DNA from: Pigoraptor chileana
Taxonomy: Eukaryota > Opisthokonta > Filasterea
DNA: 38,911 nucleotides
Direction of reading: 5' to 3'
NCBI GenBank assembly: GCA_943704495.1
Contig: CALSCR010000925.1
Coordinates: forward strand, 1 to 38,911
Of the stretch, positions 32,539 through 38,911 are shown in pieces. The translations under genes were made by a program, and so were the position numbers. The notes under the pieces are model-generated. The model ran no database searches, had not been told where the DNA came from, and worked only from the letters and a program-made list of their open reading frames with translations. How positions within the stretch are numbered: position 1 is the first letter of the stretch; every line of letters starts with the position of its first letter.

Positions 32539-34994
32539 ATGCCGGCCCTCGTGCTGTTTGGCCGCCGCTGGCAGTGCGCTACCGACGACTTTGTTATCCC
32601 CAGCATGCTGAGCCTCTTGCTGCGCTCTCTCTGGTGCGCACTCTTTTGCTTTTCTTTGTTTAATCGTGTGTGTGTGGCAGTGTGCTTATTGTGCTTAATC
32701 GCATCTGTGTGGCAGTAGGCTCATTTGTGCTGTGCGAAACATAGTGTGTGGAAGGAGCTCGTGCAAACCCGAAATTCAGTAAATGTGTCTTTGTTTGTTT
32801 TGCTGGAGGTTGGCTCCTACAATGGCATTCATATGATCTGTGTTATATACTCTAATCGTTGTATATGTGTGCCCCACATTAAGCCTGTGTTTTCACTTCA
32901 TATCCTCACAGGCTCGCTGCATACGCAGTTGTGCTGTGGGTTGTTAAGCTGGACGACAAGTGCGAAAAGGGGCATCTCTTTTTCAAAATATATCTCGCAG
33001 GCGCGATTGGCGTATACGGCGTGTCCATACTGCTGGATGCCCTCATGATTAATGCGTCGCGCAAGGGAAGCATCATGAGCTCAAAGCAGCGCACGAGTGT
33101 GCCGATCATTCTTTATTTTTTCGCCGCGCTTTACCTCCTTGAAATCGGATGGGCATCACTGGGCGCATACTGGGTGTTTGGTCGAGGCTTTAACTGCGAC
33201 GATGTGAGCTCCAGCGCTCTTGCTGCGCTGAAAGGCACGGTGATTAGCAATTGGGTGTTCATCGGCTTTGTCCTCATTGTCGCGTGGTTCTTTTTCGATC
33301 CCATTGGCGGGAAAGCGACAACACACGATGCGCTAATGGAGTATCGTCAGGGGGACGAGTACCATCGCGTGTGGGAGGAGCAATGCAAGTCATGCTGCGT
33401 TTTCTCCGGCATTGGAAAGGATTCGCGCATGGTTTATACCGAAGTGTCGCATATATTTGCAAACTTTTTTCGCAACTTAGACGTTGTGCCATCGGACGTC
33501 GTTGCGGGGCTCATTCTTCTCCGGCAGGCGCAGAAGCACGATGAGACACAACGTGTCTCATCCAACGGCGAATCGGGCATTCAATACCACCAATCGACGG
33601 TCAATGCCAAGGCGCTTGACACGAAGAGCACGGTGGAGACACTGGACCTTCTCGAGGTCGACTATTTTGCAAAGTACGCACTCGCTGTTTACGGGTGGCC
33701 GTTGTATGTGTTCATGCACCCGTGCACCGGCATCATCCGGCTCAACGTGTGCGACTGCCGTTGCTGCAGCGGCGGGTGCTGCGGGAACTCTGTTGTCGCC
33801 GTAACCGGAGACAACTGCTGCCTGTGCAACTTGCACGCATTGAAGAAGCAGTCTGGTCTTGGCGACGCCGACATTGTCTACACCAGCTTCCTCAATGGTC
33901 TCTACCAGACGCCGTATTACATTGCCGTTGACCACGCGCGGCAAACAGTCGTCATTGCTGTGCGCGGCACAATGTCCCTCGCCGACTGCATGACGGATCT
34001 CACCGCCAACGAGACCCCGATCGAGATCCCCGGAGTGTCGGAAAAGTGCTTTGCGCACAAGGGCATGTTGCAGGCGGCACAGCGCATCAAGCAAGACCTA
34101 GAAGACAGGCACATTCTCACTGACCTTTTCCGCGACAATGGACCGTGCGCATCGTACGGACTCGTGGTTGTTGGTCACTCCCTCGGCGCGGGAACGGGCA
34201 CGCTGTTGGCACTCCTCCTTCGCTCCCAGTACAGCGGTCTCTTCTGCTACGCCTACTCACCGCCAGGATGTCTCCTCAACGAGGCTGCGGCAAAGCACAG
34301 CGAGCAGTTTTGCATTTCTCTCGTCGTCGGGAAGGACGTTGTGCCGAGGATGTCCTTTTACACGGCAGAGGCGATGCGCGACCAGATGATGGAGGTACTC
34401 GCACTCTCCCCGCGGCCAAAGTGGCGAATCATTGGAGGCAACTTTATTGTGGGGCACCCGAAGGAGCAGTACGATTACGCCGCCGTTGACACGGAGGATC
34501 CCGAGGCCAGAGAACAGGAGCCCATTGCTGTTCTGCAGCGGTATCGTGCCCTCCGCGCGCAGGAGGCCCCCCGCGAGCGCATGTATCTTCCCGGTCGCAT
34601 CCTTCACCTTGTCAAGACGCATTCGTCGCGCCGCATGATCGTGTCGAAAACACGCTCCTACAAGACCGAGTGGGCGGAGCGTGAAGGCTTTGCGAAGATT
34701 GTCATTTCTCCGCTGATGATTGGGGACCACTTTCCAGATACCGTGAAGGAGGTGCTTGGACTTGTTGTTGGCAGCCTTGGAGGCGGCACGGTGGGCACGC
34801 GCACGGTGCATGCCAAGAGCAACGCACACGACGCGATTCTTCCGCCCGTCACTGCACAGGCCGGATTCGACGGCATCGGATATGGAAAGCAACCCGCGTC
34901 GGCCGCGGCGTCCCAGTCGGCGTCTAAGTACGAGGACATGCGGCAGCCGCTGATAAGCTCACAGCCATCATCATCCCAAAACTGGAAGAATTAA
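32539..34994 (+). CDS. sn1-specific diacylglycerol lipase (DAGL)
   Basis: Two exons, 32539-32633 and 32912-34994, give 725 residues. The enzyme hydrolyses diacylglycerol at the plasma membrane to a 2-monoacylglycerol and a fatty acid; in animals it makes the endocannabinoid 2-AG. The N-terminus MPALVLFGRRWQCATDDFV is that of the DAGL family (human MPGIVVFRRRWSVGSDD). Several membrane helices follow in residues about 20-190. The conserved linker FFRNLDVVPSDVVAGLILLR and a Cys cluster (CDCRCCSGGCCG ... NCCLCN) come next. The alpha/beta-hydrolase domain has Ser455 in GHSLGAGT, Asp507 in GKDVVPR and His597 in PGRILHLV, so the catalytic triad is intact. The very long C-terminal regulatory tail of human DAGL-alpha is absent; only about 100 Ser/Gly/Ala-rich residues follow the lipase core. 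It is convergent with the HAD phosphatase gene. Confidence 0.95.
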
Positions 34995-35448
34995 TAGAGA
35001 TATTGAAAGTCGCGAACCGAACAGAACGCACTGTGCCGTGCAGCCATATTGTGTGCATGCGTAAGCTAATGGTTTGTGCTTCGTGGTAGCGCTCTTTTGC
35101 ATGCACGGAGTGACATGACAACTTTAAAAATTAAAGCTCTGTTTGCAATCCGGACAATCAAACAGAGAAATGCCGGAAGGAATGCGCGATCCACTCTCTT
35201 TCCCCTCCACAATTTGATGGACGCCAGGCGAAATGACTGCCCTTCTGTTGTTGTTTGGGTTGCCATTCTTATCTCTCTCAGTCGGTTTTAATTCACACTA
35301 ACAGCTGCCTAACGTATCCTTAGACTTAAAAAATTTAGTGCGTGTTGATGTTACATTTGCACCGAATTGCTTATAATATAAACATGTTCATTATGGGGTC
35401 CCCATGACAATAATCCAACTTGAGTTCACTTTTTTGATTGTGTTGGTC
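34995..35448. other. Convergent 3' intergenic region
   Basis: This lies between the stop codons of the DAG lipase (plus) and the HAD phosphatase (minus). It is rather AT-rich around 35290-35400. No gene is seen. Confidence 0.6.
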
Positions 35449-36188
35449 TTACTGCGGTGCAGCATCGTTTGGGTACGGAGGAAGTCCAAACACCTCCGGA
35501 TCAAATTCGTCCAGGGAATTAAGTATCTGCGCGTTCAAAAGCAAACAACACATACATTGGCACAACAATCAACAGGGTATGATCCAGCATGTTGCCAAAG
35601 GTCCGGTCTGCAAACACGGACGACAGCTGTGCAGCGAGTCCGGTGCAAGAAAATAATTGGCGCGCAACCAATAAATACGGACAACTATAATAAGACACTA
35701 AAATGTCGCAGCGATGCACTGACAATTCAATAACCAGCACTCCAAAGATAATAATGCTGGGAGGGGGGGGGGGGGGGGGGGGGTGATTGAAAGAAAAGAC
35801 TGAGGGATCGCTGGCTGACAACGTCTGGATGAAAGCAATACAACAGTTACTATGGATGGGGATGAACGACGATGTGCATGACAAAGACTCGACAACAAGA
35901 GAAGGGAAGAAGACAGAGACACACATTTGACACGTGCACCCACCAAGTGTGCGCCATCAAACACGCTGCGCTCGAGACGCATGTCTGGCACCACTGCAAC
36001 CTTCATTCCGGCGGCAATGCCTGAGTTGCAGTATCAGATGTGGCACATGCAAAATGCTCATCAGTTTAACCACAGCAACTTGTATAGTATACATAGCGGT
36101 CCCCACGTGTATATCTCTGTGCCTCACATGTATGCAAGACGTTGTGACCGATGAGGCACTTACCCGCGCAGAATCCGGTACTGTAGCA

Positions 36189-36231
<43 letters not shown>

Positions 36232-37652
36232 TATGTGTGTATGTGTGTATGTGTGTATGTGTGTATGTGTGTATGTGTGTATGTGTGTATGTGTGTATGG
36301 GTGTATGTGTGTATGTGTGTATGTGTGTGTCAGTGCGTGCATTGTGTCGGTGCCACCAAGGGAAGATGCAATAAAAAAGCGAATGAGACGCGATGTCGAG
36401 GGCTCTCTCAGATTGCAACGGCACTGTTACTGCTATGTTTTTATCAGTGTGCACGCCCGTATTCAAAGACATGACACACATGACACATTTGATGACTGTG
36501 ACCCGAGCATGATTAGACAAAGGCACTCACTATGCATCCTCGACAACGAGACAGTCGGCAGGGTCGACTCCCAGAAGGGCGGCGCCGGCGAGAAATATGT
36601 CCGGGTGGGGCTTCCCTCGCACGACTCGCGGATCGTCGCCCGCAATAATCCTGCAATCCCAGCAAAACAAAAAGAACAACGGAAAATACAGGCAAGGATT
36701 TCATGAGCATGTGATGCATTCTGAATGGGAAGACCGGATATCTAGTTTGGCCGCTGCCGGTGATCGAACAAACGAGCCAGTAGCGGATGTGAATAGGAGC
36801 AGTGGGAGAAACGTCCATGGTGAATGCAGTGCACATGCTGTTTGACGCGATGCCGGGAGCAGCCACATTTGAGTATATGCACGCGATTACATTCATGATC
36901 AACGTACACTCAAGACAGAGATCCAGTCACACACACAAAGAAGGAGATTCGCAGAAACCCATTGATGACGTGACCACAAGGTGACGGTGAATGGCATCGT
37001 GCGGGATCACGCTTACAAAATTCAAAGAGATATCAAAGCATGCCCAATGCTTGTTACGCCTAACGAGCGATAAGACATTACCTTCCAACAAATCGATCAA
37101 ACAGCGGCGGACTTGCGTGATACTTAAGCGTCACAGTGTGCCCATTTGACGAAGTGCAGATGGCAATTGGAATGCCATGGCGGTAGAGATGCGCTGTCAG
37201 CTTGTGCACGCCGGGAAGTACACGAGCAGTTGCATATCTTTTCTTGAAATCTTCCTCCCATCCCTTTACAATCTCGTCGACGGTTAGTTGTGATTCGAGT
37301 CCAAAATGCTTCAGAACTATGGGGCCCCAATCAACGCCTTTCATGCCGAGAATTTGGCGCTTGATGTCCCACGTCATCTGCAGCGCCGACGAACACCGCG
37401 AACAACCACTTCTAAGAACGCAGTGCAACACAAGTGTAAAGTTTTGGATTCAAATGCAAACCGCTTCACAAATGTCACAGAAAAGTGGATTCAAGGGACG
37501 GCAGAGCTAAGCCGCGGAGCTAATCTCACCCTGTGGCTATCGTTGAATCGGCGCAAAACAGACTCCATTGCGAGGTCCGACAGTGGCTCTGTGTCGAGCA
37601 ATGTGCCGTCGAGGTCAAACAGCACCGCCGTGGCGCGTTGCAACGAGGCCAT
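35449..37652 (-). CDS. HAD-family phosphatase, pseudouridine-5'-phosphatase-like
   Basis: Six exons: 37652-37530, 37377-37082, 36650-36531, 36180-36164 (17 nt), 36020-35944 and 35526-35449, giving 236 residues. It is a cytosolic Mg-dependent phosphatase of the HAD superfamily, subclass with a helical cap. Motif I is [14 protein letters not shown] (Asp13 nucleophile, Asp15). Motif II is ICTSSNG. Motif III is the Lys of [10 protein letters not shown]. Motif IV is LVVEDAYTG. The closing segment [18 protein letters not shown] matches the C-terminus of human PUDP (LQDFQPELFGLP), which supports that subfamily over sugar-phosphate relatives. The substrate itself cannot be read from sequence. The 17-nt exon encodes TGFCA between EDAY and GIAAGM; without it motif IV would not join in frame. 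The kinase gene lies upstream on the same strand. Confidence 0.9.
35763..35783. repeat. G21 homopolymer
   Basis: 21 consecutive G on the plus strand, in the last intron of the HAD phosphatase gene. The transcript therefore carries C21. It is a candidate G-quadruplex on the template strand. Confidence 0.95.
36191..36330. repeat. (GT)n / (GTGTAT)n microsatellite
   Basis: About 140 bp: a pure GT run is followed by GTGTATGT units. On the gene strand it is an AC/ATAC tract ending about 10 bases before the acceptor of the 17-nt exon of the HAD phosphatase gene. Confidence 0.95.
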
Positions 37653-38272
37653 TGTGGAAAGATGCGGTAATATTGCGACAGCAGCAGTGAGATTCACACA
37701 ACGTGGTCGCCAGGATAGAATATGTGAATAGAGAGTGCGAATTCAAACCCACTATAATTGCGAACAGAGTGTGTGCGTGTGCGTCTATGTGTCTATACGG
37801 GCAAAAAGCTCGGTGCAGGTGGTTGGCTGTACAGTATACACTAAAGTTTTAAGTAATACTACGGACGGCGGACTAAACTGCTTTCGTCTGACAGCCGGCA
37901 CGGGGTCGGGGTAACATGATCAGGCAAAGTGGATTCCGACCGGCACTCCAGGGGTACTGAGGACCTCAGAGTACCCCTGGACACTCTGATCACACTGAGC
38001 GAGCTATAAAATTGAAGTCTTTCATAAAAGTTCACTGTTAACAAAAGAAAGTTGTTATTTTGCATTATTTGAGCAGACAGGGGCTGTTTGCGTGCTGTAT
38101 CTAATATTATGCGCACAATATATTGTGAGAAAGATGCAGTCGCTGCCGGGGGGGAGGGGGGACGGGGGTCAAACTGCTGACGAATCTGCCAGTCATTGTG
38201 TAACATATACTAGGATGGTGAGGCCCAGCAATACGTCTATTGAGAATGCAAAGACAGAACACAAAAAAGTAA
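37653..38272. other. Intergenic region, kinase to HAD phosphatase
   Basis: Both flanking genes are on the minus strand, so this holds the kinase 3' end and the phosphatase promoter. It contains a long palindrome at 37948-37980 and a G-rich stretch at 38147-38167. No gene is seen. Confidence 0.6.
37948..37980. other. 33-bp near-perfect palindrome
   Basis: The left arm is CCAGGGGTACTGAGG, the centre is one A, and the right arm is CCTCAGAGTACCCCTGG. The arms match over 15 bp with a two-base bulge (AG) on the right. It can form a strong hairpin or cruciform. Confidence 0.85.
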
Positions 38273-38878
38273 TCAAATGTCAGAATGCCCAACAACGGGC
38301 CCACTGAGTGCTGCGCCATAGCAACCGTCTGTCACATTCGTCATTTCCGCGGCGACGTCATCGTAGGCGTACCTCGGCGTTTCCGGTGTCTCGTGCACGA
38401 TCTCTGCAAGATCAAGTGACAGGTACGCGGACGCGTCGCTCGCGAGGCTGCTATTCCGTCCTTTTAGCGCGCCATCCTTAACCACGCGCAGCACACTGCT
38501 TGGCGATTCCGCAATTCGTGCAGTTGTGTCGTCGACTTCTCCGAGAGTAAAATTGGCGTATTTCCCTCCCGTCTTCACAACAGTTGCAGTGCTTCTGTTG
38601 TTTTTGTCTTTGTCGCCGTGGACATTGCCCCTGGAAATGCTTGGCGGCGGCGGCAATGATGGCGGCGCATTACCCCCTGGGGGGTGCGAACGGCGGATGC
38701 CAAACCCCTCAAATGACGCGAGAATGAGAGCAAACGACGGTCTGTCCAGCGGGTCTGCCGCCCAGCATGACATCATTGTATCGTACATATCATCTGGGCA
38801 GTGCTGTGGTCTTTGGAGGCGATTTCCTTTCATGATGTGCGACAAAATGGCCGCATTTGCGATGCCCGTGTATGGTGT
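38273..38878 (-). CDS. Tyrosine-kinase-type kinase, C-terminal exon (partial)
   Basis: One exon of 201 residues is visible; it starts at a CCCCACAG acceptor and the rest of the gene lies beyond the right edge. It encodes the end of the kinase C-lobe: TPYTGIANAAILSHI, then GNRLQRPQHCPDDMYDTM, CWAADPLDRPSF. This pattern (PYxG..N, G.RL..P..CP...Y..M..CW...P..RP.F) is typical of tyrosine kinases; a TKL kinase cannot be excluded. About 140 residues follow the kinase domain. They contain a PPSLPPPPSI proline stretch and several Tyr in SH2- or phosphatase-docking-like contexts: KYANF (YxNx), AYLSL, RYAYDDV, CYGAAL. That would fit a receptor-type kinase with a cytosolic signalling tail. Receptor status is inference, as no extracellular part is visible. 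Confidence 0.85.
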   Translation of the reverse strand, partial: TPYTGIANAAILSHIMKGNRLQRPQHCPDDMYDTMMSCWAADPLDRPSFALILASFEGFGIRRSHPPGGNAPPSLPPPPSISRGNVHGDKDKNNRSTATVVKTGGKYANFTLGEVDDTTARIAESPSSVLRVVKDGALKGRNSSLASDASAYLSLDLAEIVHETPETPRYAYDDVAAEMTNVTDGCYGAALSGPVVGHSDI

Positions 38879-38911
38879 CTGTGGGGAATTGAGACAGACA
38901 GAGGGCGGGGG

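Noticed and set aside
35390-35440. Possible ninth copy of the dispersed repeat (GGGGTCCCCATG ... CAACTTGAGTTC)
   Set aside because: Only short scattered matches remain and the block order is not convincing.
1-38911. Transposons, virus-like elements, tRNA or rRNA genes
   Set aside because: No reverse transcriptase, integrase, transposase or capsid-like stretch, no long terminal repeats, and no cloverleaf or rRNA-like sequence was recognised on reading both strands.

Overview
The window is nuclear DNA of a flagellated, intron-rich unicellular eukaryote. It has GT-AG spliced genes, many GT/CA microsatellites, an axonemal outer-arm dynein heavy chain, an intraflagellar-transport (IFT) protein, Arp2, and the C-lobe of a tyrosine-kinase-type kinase with a phosphotyrosine-like tail. 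Motile cilium, Arp2/3, an animal-type diacylglycerol lipase and a tyrosine-kinase-like kinase together suggest a holozoan protist, perhaps choanoflagellate-like. That placement is inference. No virus-like element, plain transposon, tRNA or rRNA was recognised.

Layout. 127-3142 (-): a five-exon gene with two N-terminal CUE-like (ubiquitin-binding) modules, a long acidic linker and a complete IFT46 core. 3951-5914 (+): eight-exon peroxisomal enoyl-CoA delta-isomerase ending in SKL. 6118-7562 (-): four-exon small type I membrane protein (signal peptide, Cys-rich ectodomain, one membrane helix, PPQQGY repeats). 8972-11262 (+): six-exon conventional IFT46. 12389-14796 (+): seven-exon Arp2. 15641-31650 (-): seven-exon outer-arm beta-type dynein heavy chain of about 4,946 residues, including one 9.76-kb exon. 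32539-34994 (+): two-exon sn1-specific diacylglycerol lipase. 35449-37652 (-): six-exon HAD phosphatase of the pseudouridine-5'-phosphatase type with a 17-nt microexon. 38273-38878 (-): last exon of a tyrosine-kinase-type kinase running off the window. Exons were joined by hand from splice consensus, reading phase and family conservation. All junctions keep frame.

How the genes relate. Four or five products concern flagella or actin: the two IFT46 proteins, the outer-arm dynein and Arp2. In Chlamydomonas the IFT46 N-terminal region is linked to carrying outer dynein arms into the flagellum through the adaptor ODA16. Here one IFT46 keeps that kind of N-terminus, while its paralogue carries ubiquitin-binding-like modules instead. 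That fusion is the main candidate for something undescribed. Other notable signals are a dispersed repeat of about 50 bp in at least eight copies, two introns whose splice-site-proximal GU and CA tracts are mutually complementary, a strong preference for G at intron position +3 (31 of 37 donors), an unusually diverged AAA1 module in the dynein, and a 33-bp palindrome.
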